Source: Streptomyces alfalfae
GTDB taxonomy: Bacteria > Actinomycetota > Actinomycetes > Streptomycetales > Streptomycetaceae
DNA length: 64,000 nt
Assembly (NCBI RefSeq): GCF_004127445.1
Contig: NZ_QEXM01000051.1
Coordinates: 248,001 to 312,000, forward strand
Reading direction: 5' to 3'
Shown: positions 35,781 to 43,535 of the stretch, one piece after another
How the letters are laid out: the number at the start of each line of letters is the position of its first letter
Numbering within the stretch: position 1 is the first letter of the stretch
Position numbers and translations under genes: made by a program
Notes under the pieces: model-generated
Told to the model about the DNA's origin: nothing
The model's input: the letters and a program-made list of their open reading frames with translations, nothing else
Databases searched by the model: none

Positions 35781-36024
35781 GGGCTCGGCGGGGCGTCTTG
35801 GGCTCGGCGGGGTGTCTTGGGCCGGGCAGGCCGCCTCGGACTCGGGTTCGGTGGGGTCTCGGGCTGGGCGGGCTCTCAGGCTTGGCTGGGCGTGTTTCGG
35901 GCTGGGCGGTGCCTCGGGCCAGGGGGGCGTCGGGCTCGGCGGGTTTCGGGTTGGGCGGGGCCTCGAACCAGGGGGCGCCGGGCTCGGCGGGGTCTCGGGC
36001 CGGGCGGGGCATCGGCTAGGCGGG
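35781..36024. repeat. Degenerate G-rich tandem array of about 17 bp units
   Basis: About fourteen imperfect units of TCGGGCTSGGCGGGGTCT type fill most of the 432-bp gap between DUF1772 and DUF2293. Unit length varies from 15 to 23 bp, which would break any reading frame. Runs of G are concentrated on the plus strand. No gene or promoter is apparent in the rest of the gap. Confidence 0.75.
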
Positions 36025-36052
36025 TGCGCGGGGTCCTGCCGGGAGGCGGGCG

Positions 36053-36736
36053 TCAGGTCGGGGGATCGGTAGGGGCGGTCCGCCAGGTCCGTAGCGTCGC
36101 CTCCACCGCGGGGGCGATGCGGCGGCGGGCCTCGCCGCGCGGGACGCCGCTCATCAGCAGCCGGTCGTACGGCGTGGCCGTGTGCCGTACCGCCGCGATG
36201 ACCGCCGCCGTCACCGCCGCCTGCGAGAGCGCCCGTCCCGCCGCGCTGCGCCCCACCCTGCCGCTGCCCCGCAACGACGCGTGGGCGGCCATCGTCCGGA
36301 CCCGGTCCTCCGGACAGCCGGGGAAGAGCCGCCGAATCTCCTCCGCGAAGGCCGCGGTGAACCGCACGTCCTCCGCGGCCCGCCGCACCGCGTCCCTCGC
36401 CCGGCGGCGGGCCCTCGCCTCCGCGTCGGCGAGGCAGCGCTCCTCGGCGCGGGCGAGCGCGGCCTCCTCGACGAGGGCGCCCTGCCGTTCGTAACGGGCA
36501 CGGCGGCGGTGGAAGCGGACGACCACCGCGGAGAGGCCGCTGTCCTCGCGGGCCCGCCGCGTGAGCGCCGTGTCGCCGCGCGGCAGATAGACGAGGTGCC
36601 CGAGGTCGGCGCAGTCCAGGCAGCGCGGCTCGCCGCCTTCGAGGGTGAGCAGCGGCAGCGGCCCTGAGCGGCACTCCGCGCAGTACCGTCGGGTCAGGGG
36701 CTGGAAGGCCACGAGGCCGGCAGGAGGGCTCGCCAT
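36053..36736 (-). CDS. DUF2293 family protein
   Basis: The 227-aa protein begins MASPPAGLVAFQPLTRRYCA and has CAECRSGPLPLLTLEGGEPRCLDCADLG, a CxxC...CxxC zinc-ribbon-like region. HLVYLPRGDTALTRRAREDSG and a basic helical segment follow, and the C-terminal DUF2293 part is LFPGCPEDRVRTMAAHASL. It may bind nucleic acid, but the function is unknown. GGAGAGG lies just before ATG 36736. Confidence 0.75.
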   Translation of the reverse strand: MASPPAGLVAFQPLTRRYCAECRSGPLPLLTLEGGEPRCLDCADLGHLVYLPRGDTALTRRAREDSGLSAVVVRFHRRRARYERQGALVEEAALARAEERCLADAEARARRRARDAVRRAAEDVRFTAAFAEEIRRLFPGCPEDRVRTMAAHASLRGSGRVGRSAAGRALSQAAVTAAVIAAVRHTATPYDRLLMSGVPRGEARRRIAPAVEATLRTWRTAPTDPPT

Positions 36737-36808
36737 ACCCCTCTCCTTCCCCGAACCCCGCACCCGCCCGCGCCGCCGCGCCCGCACGCCGGGCGGCATC
36801 ATGGGCCC

Positions 36809-37441
36809 GTGCGCCTCGAACCGATCACCTGGGAGCGGCTCGCCGACACCCTCGCCGACCGCCTGCTCGACCTGAAGCCCGCCGACGGCGGCCCGTGGCC
36901 GCGCGTCGCCGTGGACGGGGCGCCCGCGGCCGGGACCGGTGAACTCGCGCGGCGGGTGGGCGACGCGCTGCGCTTGCGCGGCAGGACCGCCCTCGTCGTC
37001 GCCACGGAGGGTTTCCTGCGGCCGGCCTCGCTGCGCTTCGAGTACGGCCACGAGGACGTCGACTCCTACCGCAGCGGCTGGTTCGACACCGGCGCGCTGT
37101 GGCGCGAGGTCTTCGGGCCGCTCGAACCGGGCGGGACGGGCCGGGTGCTGCCCGACCTCTGGGACCCGGCGACCGACCGCGCGACGCGCAGCCCGTATGC
37201 CCGGCTGCCGCCGGGCGGTGTGCTTCTGCTGCACGGCCCACTGCTGCTCGGTCACTGGTTCCCCTTCGATCTGACGGTCCACGTACGCCTCTCGCCGGGC
37301 GCCTTGCGGCGGCGCACTCCGGAAGCGGAACGCTGGACGCTGCCGGCCTTCGAGCGGTACGAGACGGAGACGGACCCCGCCGCCGCGGCAGACGTGGTGG
37401 TACGGGCGGACGACCCACGGCACCCGGCGTGGAACGGCTGA
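36809..37441 (+). CDS. Uridine-kinase-like protein with degenerate P-loop
   Basis: The 210-aa protein aligns by eye with the uridine kinase/NMP-kinase-like family common in Streptomyces (FLRPASLRFEYGHEDVDSYR, WFDTGALWREVFGPL, LLHGPLLLGHWFPFDLTVHV). Its Walker A position reads VDGAPAAGTGELA, lacking the Lys and Ser/Thr of GxxxxGK[ST]. Classical ATP-dependent kinase activity is therefore doubtful. GTG 36809 is used. It is divergent from DUF2293, 72 bp away. Confidence 0.7.
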   Translation: MRLEPITWERLADTLADRLLDLKPADGGPWPRVAVDGAPAAGTGELARRVGDALRLRGRTALVVATEGFLRPASLRFEYGHEDVDSYRSGWFDTGALWREVFGPLEPGGTGRVLPDLWDPATDRATRSPYARLPPGGVLLLHGPLLLGHWFPFDLTVHVRLSPGALRRRTPEAERWTLPAFERYETETDPAAAADVVVRADDPRHPAWNG

Positions 37442-37492
37442 CGCCGGCGAGCGAGCCGGAACGCGCCCCCCCGGCGGGCCGCCGGCTCCCTC

Positions 37493-38638
37493 CTACAGCC
37501 AGCCGTTGCGCCGGAAGCCTCGGTAGAGCGCGGTGCACACCGCCGCTATCATGCCCATCACCAGCGGATACCCGAACTGCCAGTGCAGCTCCGGCATATG
37601 GTCGAAGTTCATCCCGTACATGCCGCAGACCATCGTGGGCACCGCGACGACCGCCGCCCACGCGGTGATCTTCCGCATGTCCTCGTTCTGCGCGACGGTC
37701 ACCTGGGCCAGGTGGGCCTGCAGGATCGAGTTCAGCAGCTCGTCGAAGGCGGCGATCTGTTCGGTGGCCCGCTTCAGGTGGTCGTCGACGTCCCGGAAGT
37801 ACGCCTGTATCTCCGGGGCGATGATGCGCATGGGCTGGGTGGCGAGTGTCTGGAGCGGGCGGCCGAGGGGCACCACGGCGCGCTTCAGCTCCAGCAGTTC
37901 GCGCTTGAGCTGGTATATCCGGCCGGGGTCGACCCGTGCCCCGTCCGGGGCGAACACGTCCGACTCCACCTGGTCGATGTCCGCCTGGGCGGCGCTCGTG
38001 ACCGCGAGATAGTCGTCCACGACCTGGTCCGCGACCGCGTGCAGGACGGCCGCGGGCCCTTGGGCGAGCTGCTCGGGAGCCGCCTCCAGGGCTTCGCGCA
38101 GCGGGCCGAGCGAGCCGTGGCTGCCGTGCCGGACCGTGATGACGAAGTCGCGGCCCACGAAGAGCATGATCTCGCCGGTGTCGACCACCTCGCTGGTGGC
38201 GGTCAACTCCGTGTGCTCCACATAGCAGACGGTCTTGAAGACGGCGAAGAGCGTGTGGTCGTACCGCTCCACCTTCGGACGCTGGTGCGCGTGGACGGCG
38301 TCCTCCACGGCGAGCGGATGGAGGTCGAAGAGGTCGGCGATGTCCGCGAACTCCTCTTCGGTGGGCTCGTGCAGCCCCAGCCAGACGAAGCCGTCGTCGG
38401 ACTTGCGGATGCGCTCCACCGACTCGACGAGATCGCGTGCGGGGGGCTGGCGCACCCCTTCTCTGTATGTCACGCAGTTGACCACCGACGAACCGAGCGG
38501 GGACCGGGCGGGGTGGCTCAGATCGACGCGGGCGTCACGACGGCCGAGGCGTGCCACTCTCCGCAGACCGCGGACCTTCCGCAGGCTGCCGACCTTGCCC
38601 AGGCCTCCGACTTTCCGCAGGTTGCCGGCCATCGACAT
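37493..38638 (-). CDS. corA: CorA-type Mg2+/Co2+ transporter
   Basis: The 381-aa protein has the CorA layout: a cytoplasmic alpha/beta domain (SSVVNCVTYREG, FVWLGLHEPTEEEFADIAD, LHPLAVEDAVHAHQRPKVERY), a long helix and two C-terminal membrane helices with the pore motif YGMNFDHMPEL (GMN). It should import divalent cations as a pentamer. The first about 34 residues are a basic repeat of the type LRKVGG (five hexapeptides), unusual for CorA. ATG 38638 or 38632 may be the start, and a start after the repeat cannot be excluded. Confidence 0.88.
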   Translation of the reverse strand: MSMAGNLRKVGGLGKVGSLRKVRGLRRVARLGRRDARVDLSHPARSPLGSSVVNCVTYREGVRQPPARDLVESVERIRKSDDGFVWLGLHEPTEEEFADIADLFDLHPLAVEDAVHAHQRPKVERYDHTLFAVFKTVCYVEHTELTATSEVVDTGEIMLFVGRDFVITVRHGSHGSLGPLREALEAAPEQLAQGPAAVLHAVADQVVDDYLAVTSAAQADIDQVESDVFAPDGARVDPGRIYQLKRELLELKRAVVPLGRPLQTLATQPMRIIAPEIQAYFRDVDDHLKRATEQIAAFDELLNSILQAHLAQVTVAQNEDMRKITAWAAVVAVPTMVCGMYGMNFDHMPELHWQFGYPLVMGMIAAVCTALYRGFRRNGWL

Positions 38639-38809
38639 GTGGGGCTCCTAGCGCTGACGACGAGATGCCAGTCTGCCAGCCGACTCCGTTCTCCCGCTGA
38701 GCCCTGTGGGAACGGAATACTCCGCTCCAGATGTTCCTTCTCCCGGGCGGGACGCGGCAGCCGTCAATCCTTGCGCGGACCCAGGGAGTTGCCCCGCCCG
38801 GCCCCGGGC

Positions 38810-38815
38810 TAGGGT
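38810..38815 (+). promoter_or_regulatory. -10 hexamer for the cupin gene
   Basis: TAGGGT ends 8 nt before ATG 38824, predicting a leaderless or near-leaderless transcript. Confidence 0.4.
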
Positions 38816-38823
38816 GACCGGCC

Positions 38824-39189
38824 ATGACCACGAATGATCAAGGCGTTCCGTCTTTCGCCGTGCACATCCCGGACGCCGAGTTGACGGCCGAACCGCTCGA
38901 CCCCGCCCAGATCGTCTCCGGCGCCCCGGAGGTGACCGGCAAGGTGCTGTGGGAGTCCGCCGACGGCAAGCAGGTGCGCGGCATCTGGCAGATCACGCCC
39001 GGCGTGGTCACCGACACCGAGGCCAACGAGCTCTTCGTGGTCGTCAGCGGCCGTGCCACCGTCGTGGTCGAGGGCGGCGCCACGCTGGAGCTCGGCCCCG
39101 GCGACGCCGCCGTGCTGCGCGAGGGTGACCGTACGACCTGGACCGTGCACGAGACGCTGCGCAAGGCCTACCACATCACGCTTCCCTGA
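38824..39189 (+). CDS. Small cupin-domain protein
   Basis: The 121-aa protein is a single cupin barrel: GKVLWESADGKQVRGIWQIT, NELFVVVSGRATVVVEGG and LELGPGDAAVLREGDRTTWTVHE. This is the Cupin_3 (EutQ-like) pattern. The usual metal His residues are mostly replaced, so binding of a small ligand rather than metal catalysis is likely. Function is unknown. Confidence 0.75.
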   Translation: MTTNDQGVPSFAVHIPDAELTAEPLDPAQIVSGAPEVTGKVLWESADGKQVRGIWQITPGVVTDTEANELFVVVSGRATVVVEGGATLELGPGDAAVLREGDRTTWTVHETLRKAYHITLP

Positions 39190-39252
39190 CCCTGCTGCCG
39201 GGGCCCTGCTGCCGGGCCCGTGCTGGTGGGCCCGCGCTGTCAGGCCCCTGTG

Positions 39253-39280
39253 GAGGCCCTCCGGAGCGTTCGGAGGCCTC
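39253..39280. terminator. Bidirectional hairpin between cupin and MFS genes
   Basis: GAGGCCCTCCG (39253-39263) and CGGAGGCCTC (39271-39280) form a 10-bp stem with one bulged C. It is followed on the plus strand by CCCTTTCT and touches the MFS stop codon, a suitable position to end both convergent transcripts. Confidence 0.5.
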
Positions 39281-40562
39281 AGCCCTTTCTGACCACCCTC
39301 CGGAGGACGGCCCCGCGGAGGGTGAGCGCGGCGAGCGGCAGCAGGACGAGGCCGCCGACGAGGTTGAGCCAGCCGTAGCCGGCCTTCGCCACGATCAGGC
39401 CCGCCATCGCCCCGCCGATGCCCGCCGCCGTGTTCATCGTCAGGTCGGACAGACCCTGCACGGCGGCCCTCGCGGGCTGCGGCACCGAGTCGGTGAGCAG
39501 CGCGGAGCCGGCCACCAGACCCGCTGACCAGCCGAGACCCAGCACGAAGAGCCCGGCAGCCGTCTGGGCGTGGCTCGGTCCCGCCGTGCCGGCGAGCAGC
39601 GCCGCGCAGCCCAGGAGCCCGACGGCGAGGCCGATGACGGAGAGGCGGCCGAACCGGTCGGCGAGCCAGCCGAGCACCGGCGAGAACGCGTACATGCCCG
39701 CGATGTGACCGCTGATGACCAGGCCGACCAGTTCCAGGCTCGCCCCGTGGTGACCGAGGTCCACCGGGGTCATCACCATGATCGAGACCATCACGGTGTG
39801 CGACGCGGCGACCGTCACCAGCGCGAGGCGGGCCATGGGCGACGCCTTCACCGCGGCCACACCGGCCCGCAGCGATCTGCTCCGCGGGTTCTCGTCCTCC
39901 CGCGGGGCCAGGGCGCGGGCCGTGAGCAGCGGGTCCGGCCGCAGCAGCACCGCCACCACCAGCGCGGCGACCGCGAAGATCCCCGCGGCGAAGAGGAAGG
40001 GCCCCGCCTGTTCGGGAACGGACGTGCCCTCGAAGAGCCTGCTCGTGGGCGCCGCGATGTTGGGACCGAGCACCGAGCCGATGGTGGTGGCCCAGATGAC
40101 GTGCGAGATGGCGCGGCCACGCCGGTCCGGCTCGACGAGGTCGGCCGCGGCGAAACGGGCCTGCAGGTTCGCCGACGACCCCGCGCCGAAGGCCGCCATG
40201 CCGGCCAGCAGCAGCGGGAAGCTCCCGATCACCGAGGCGAGCACCACGAGCCCGGCTCCGACCGCGCCGATCACATAGGCGAGGACCAGGCCGGGCCGCC
40301 GCCCGCGGGCCGTCATCAGCGCGGCGAGCGGCAGCGAGAGCAGGGCCGTGCCGGCCACCGAAGCGGTGGGTGCGAGACCGGAGAACGCCTCCGAGCCGCT
40401 CACCTCGGTGGCGAGCACCGGGGCCAGCGCGATGCCGATGGGCACCCCGAGTCCGCCCAGTATCTGGCTGGCGATGAGCACGGCCGTCGTACGGCGGCGC
40501 AGCGCGGGCAGCGTCTCGGGTGTGGGTATGTCGGTGTCGGGGGCGTCGACGGGCCTAGTCAC
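39279..40562 (-). CDS. MFS transporter
   Basis: The 427-aa membrane protein has about 12 helices. Family motifs include LPLAALMTARGRRPGLVLAY near the loop between helices 2 and 3 and LGWLADRFGRLSVIG in the second half. GWSAGLVAGSALLTDSVPQPARAAVQG resembles drug-exporter-type permeases. Substrate is unknown. GTG 40562 is the start. The upstream 209-bp gap contains a 19-bp tandem repeat. Confidence 0.8.
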   Translation of the reverse strand: MTRPVDAPDTDIPTPETLPALRRRTTAVLIASQILGGLGVPIGIALAPVLATEVSGSEAFSGLAPTASVAGTALLSLPLAALMTARGRRPGLVLAYVIGAVGAGLVVLASVIGSFPLLLAGMAAFGAGSSANLQARFAAADLVEPDRRGRAISHVIWATTIGSVLGPNIAAPTSRLFEGTSVPEQAGPFLFAAGIFAVAALVVAVLLRPDPLLTARALAPREDENPRSRSLRAGVAAVKASPMARLALVTVAASHTVMVSIMVMTPVDLGHHGASLELVGLVISGHIAGMYAFSPVLGWLADRFGRLSVIGLAVGLLGCAALLAGTAGPSHAQTAAGLFVLGLGWSAGLVAGSALLTDSVPQPARAAVQGLSDLTMNTAAGIGGAMAGLIVAKAGYGWLNLVGGLVLLPLAALTLRGAVLRRVVRKG

Positions 40563-40663
40563 TGGCGCAGTGTGCCAGGAGGTTCATGCCCCGGAAACAG
40601 AATTAGCGGGCTCCCTGCCGCAGCCCGGCCCCGCCGAGTGGCCTTCGCCGCATCGCCGAGCCA

Positions 40664-40777
40664 CGGCCTCCGCCCCTGACGACGGCCTCCGCCCCTGACG
40701 ACGGCCTCCGCCCCAAGCCACGGCTCCCGCCCCTGGCGACGGCTTCCGCCCCGAGCCAAGGCCTCCGCACCTCAGAA
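40664..40777. repeat. Six tandem 19-bp repeats
   Basis: Units CGGCCTCCGCCCCTGACGA (40664), the same (40683), then diverging copies at 40702, 40721, 40740 and 40759 keep an exact 19-bp period. The last unit runs into the 3' end of ogt (stop at 40772). Confidence 0.85.
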
Positions 40778-41326
40778 CAGCGGCTGCGGAAGCACTCCCT
40801 CCAGTGCGAGGAGCCGCCGTTTGGTCTCCAGGCCGCCGCCGAAGCCGCCTATGCCGCCGTCGCTCTCCACCACGCGGTGGCACGGCACCACGACCGGCAG
40901 CGGATTGGACCCCATGGCGATGCCGACGGCCTGGGCCGCGCCCGGGCTGCCCACCCGGTCGGCGAGGTCGCCATAGCCCACGACCGAGCCGTACGGCACG
41001 CCGGAGGCGAGCTCGCGCAGCACCTGGCGGTTGAAGCCGGAGCTCAGCGACCAGTCCAGCGGCAGTTCGAAGACCTGCCGCTCGCCGGAGAAGTACGCCG
41101 ACAGCTGCCGTATCGCCTCGGTGAGCAGGGGGGAGTCCGGCGCGTGGACCGGCTCGGCGCCCAGTCGGGAACCGAGCCGGTCCAGGGTCCTGTCACGCAC
41201 CGCGTCGGTGGCGTGGAAGGCCACGGTGACCAGCCCCTCGGCGGTCGCGGCCAGCAGCAGCGGCCCGATGTCGCTGCCGACGACGGCCCACACGAGCGGG
41301 CCCCGTCCCTGCATGTTGGCGTCCAT
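40772..41326 (-). CDS. ogt: Methylated-DNA-protein-cysteine methyltransferase
   Basis: The 184-aa protein has the Ogt/AGT domain: FNRQVLRELASGVPYGSVVGYGDLA, AQAVGIAMGSNPLPVVVPCHRVV with the active-site Cys in PCHRV, and GGFGGGLETKRRLLALEG. It repairs O6-alkylguanine by irreversible transfer to the cysteine. The ATG 41326 lies 6 nt after a RecA-NDp-type promoter, so expression is predicted to be damage-inducible and leaderless. Confidence 0.93.
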   Translation of the reverse strand: MDANMQGRGPLVWAVVGSDIGPLLLAATAEGLVTVAFHATDAVRDRTLDRLGSRLGAEPVHAPDSPLLTEAIRQLSAYFSGERQVFELPLDWSLSSGFNRQVLRELASGVPYGSVVGYGDLADRVGSPGAAQAVGIAMGSNPLPVVVPCHRVVESDGGIGGFGGGLETKRRLLALEGVLPQPLF

Positions 41327-41332
41327 GCGACC

Positions 41333-41355
41333 ACCGTACGGCCGGCCACTGACAT
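41333..41355 (-). promoter_or_regulatory. RecA-NDp/PafBC-type DNA-damage promoter of ogt
   Basis: The minus strand reads ATGTCAGTG (41355-41347), 8 bp (GCCGGCCG), TACGGT (41338-41333). This matches tTGTCRGTG-N8-TAnnnT except for the first base. TACGGT ends 6 nt before the start codon. Confidence 0.75.
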
Positions 41356-41400
41356 CGCCCGGCCGCCGGGGCGTGCCCCGTCACCGGCGACTACCGGGCG

Positions 41401-42297
41401 TCAGCCCTTGCGCACCGCCTTGCGCACGACGTCGGGCGTGTTCGTGATGATGCCGTCCACGCCGAAGCGCGCGGCACGCACCGCGTTCGGGGCGTCGTTG
41501 ATCGTCCACGTGAAGATCTCCAGGCGCTTCTTGTGCGGCCCCTTGAGCGCGTGGATCGCCTTGACGTAGTCCGCCGAGATGGAGGTGTGGGTGGCGTTGA
41601 TCTGGTCGGAGAACTTGGCGTAGCGGGGCAGGTCCGCGACGGCGGGCGTGCCGAGGAAGCCCGTCTTCACGTCGGGCCGCAGCTCATGCACGGTCTTCAC
41701 GCTGTCGGCGCTGAAGCTCTGGATGACCAGCTTCTTCTTGACGTGCTGCTTGTCGAGCCAGCCCGTCTGACGCAGGACGCGCAGGCCCTGCTTCTCGATG
41801 CCCGGGTAGAGCTCGGGCTTCTTGAACTCGAAGACGAGGCTCTGCTTGTTGCGCGAGACCCGCTGCATGTACTGCTTCAGCGTCGGCACGCGCTGACCCG
41901 CGTACTTCGGGCTGAACCAGCTCCCCGCGTCCAGCTTGGCGATCTCCGCCGCCGTGAAGTCCGCGACCTTCCAGGGGGCCCGATCGGGGAACACCTGCTC
42001 GACGTTGGTCGTCCGCTTCAAGGTGGCGTCGTGCATGATCACGAGCTCGCCGTCCTTGGTCCGCTGGACGTCGTTCTCGACCCAGGTGAACCCCATGTCA
42101 CGGGCCTTGTCTATCGCGGCGAAGGTGTTCTCGGGCGCGTAGGCGGACGCTCCCCGGTGGGCGACCACCAGCGGGGCGCCGGGCTTCGCGGCACTGGACG
42201 CCGCCGGAGTGCCGGCGGCTGCGGAGGTGGTGGGGAGGACCAGCGCACCGGCGCCCATGAGAGCGGCGACAGTGGTGGCGGCAGCGCGTGTGTACAC
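41401..42297 (-). CDS. Secreted glycerophosphodiester phosphodiesterase
   Basis: The 298-aa protein has a signal segment (TTVAALMGAGALVLPTTSAAA) and the GDPD TIM barrel: VAHRGASAYAPENTFAAIDKA (H-R and E-N catalytic motif), WVENDVQRTKDGELVIMHDATL (E-x-D and second His), LVFEFKKPELYPG and a C-terminal TWTINDAPNAVRAARFGVDGIITNTPD. It should hydrolyse glycerophosphodiesters outside the cell. GTG 42297 has GAGGAG 6 nt upstream. Confidence 0.88.
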   Translation of the reverse strand: MYTRAAATTVAALMGAGALVLPTTSAAAGTPAASSAAKPGAPLVVAHRGASAYAPENTFAAIDKARDMGFTWVENDVQRTKDGELVIMHDATLKRTTNVEQVFPDRAPWKVADFTAAEIAKLDAGSWFSPKYAGQRVPTLKQYMQRVSRNKQSLVFEFKKPELYPGIEKQGLRVLRQTGWLDKQHVKKKLVIQSFSADSVKTVHELRPDVKTGFLGTPAVADLPRYAKFSDQINATHTSISADYVKAIHALKGPHKKRLEIFTWTINDAPNAVRAARFGVDGIITNTPDVVRKAVRKG

Positions 42298-42569
42298 AAG
42301 TACTCCTCGCGTCGTGAGATCGCGGACCGGTCGAGAGTGACAGTCAAGGGCCAACGGGAGACAGGTGCAGGATGGCCACAGGCTGAACGGAGGCATCCGG
42401 AGCAAGGGACCCCGCGCGCGGGTGACGTGATTCTTTGCCGGAAAATCGTTCGTGCGTTCCGGTGAGAGCCTTACTCTCTGCCTCAGCCGACGGCCTTTCA
42501 GATGGCCGAGGCAGGAGTGCACGGGGCGCGACGGGTCATGGGACGCAACAGGCGGAAGGGCTACCTCGC

Positions 42570-43427
42570 ATGCAGGGCACGGTCGACGGGTTCAGCTACG
42601 GAGTCGTCACCCCGGTGGTGGCCTATGTCATGGCCTGCCTCGGAGGAGCGCTCGGGCTGCGCTGTACGACCAGATCGCTCCTCGTGGCGCACTCCTGGCG
42701 CCCCGGCTGGCTCGCCCTCGGATCGGCCGCCATCGGTTCCGGCATCTGGACCATGCACTTCGTCGCGATGATGGGTTTCACCGTCGAGGAGGCGCCCATC
42801 CGCTACGACAAGGCGCTGACCTTCGCGAGCCTGGCCGTCGCCATCGTCATGGTCGGCATCGGCATCTTCATCGTCGGCTACCGGGGCGCGACCGGGACCG
42901 CGCTCTTCACCGGCGGGACGATCACGGGCCTCGGGGTCGCCTCGATGCACTACCTGGGAATGGCCGGTATGCGTCTACGCGGGACGCTCGAGTACAACAC
43001 CCTCACCGTCGCCGCGTCCGTCGTGATCGCCATGGTCGCCGCCACCGCGGCCCTCTGGGCGGCCGCGCAGGTCAAGGGATTCCTGTGGAGCCTCGGCGCG
43101 AGCCTCATCATGGGCCTCGCCGTCACCGGGATGCACTACACCGGCATGGCGGCCCTCAGCGTCCACCTGCACGGTTCGGACGCCCTGCCGGCCGGTGACT
43201 CCTCCGCCGAGATCCTCGCGCCGATGATGGTCGGACCGCTCGCCTTCCTGCTCCTCGCCGGTGTGATCGTGATGTTCGACCCGCTGATGGTCATGGGCGG
43301 GCAGCACGAGACCAGGGCTCTCGGCGGCAAAGGGGCCCGCGGGCCCTACCCGGTCCCGCGCTCGGGCGACCGGCACGTGCCGGCCCCCCGCCGCAGGCCC
43401 GGCTCCCGCTCCCCGCAGAACCGGTGA
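42570..43427 (+). CDS. MHYT-domain integral membrane sensor
   Basis: The 285-aa protein has about seven membrane helices with the repeated MHYT signature: WTMHFVAMMGF, ASMHYLGMAGMRLRG and TGMHYTGMAALSV. MHYT domains are proposed to bind a metal (copper) and sense a gas such as O2, CO or NO. There is no output GGDEF/EAL or kinase domain; the cytoplasmic tail (about 250-285) is short, Arg/Pro-rich and basic. GGCGGAAGGG precedes ATG 42570. Confidence 0.85.
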   Translation: MQGTVDGFSYGVVTPVVAYVMACLGGALGLRCTTRSLLVAHSWRPGWLALGSAAIGSGIWTMHFVAMMGFTVEEAPIRYDKALTFASLAVAIVMVGIGIFIVGYRGATGTALFTGGTITGLGVASMHYLGMAGMRLRGTLEYNTLTVAASVVIAMVAATAALWAAAQVKGFLWSLGASLIMGLAVTGMHYTGMAALSVHLHGSDALPAGDSSAEILAPMMVGPLAFLLLAGVIVMFDPLMVMGGQHETRALGGKGARGPYPVPRSGDRHVPAPRRRPGSRSPQNR

Positions 43428-43505
43428 GGACACCGTCGGAAACCGGTGCGGGACGCCGCCGGGAACCGGTGAGCGGGCCGTCGCCGACCGGGTGATCCGG
43501 CCCGG

Positions 43506-43528
43506 TTGTCAGTGCGGGGTCGTACGGT
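43506..43528 (+). promoter_or_regulatory. RecA-NDp/PafBC-type DNA-damage promoter of uvrB
   Basis: TTGTCAGTG (43506-43514), 8 bp (CGGGGTCG), TACGGT (43523-43528): an exact match to tTGTCRGTG-N8-TAnnnT. The -10 ends 7 nt before ATG 43536, predicting a leaderless mRNA. Confidence 0.85.
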
Positions 43529-43535
43529 GGATTCC

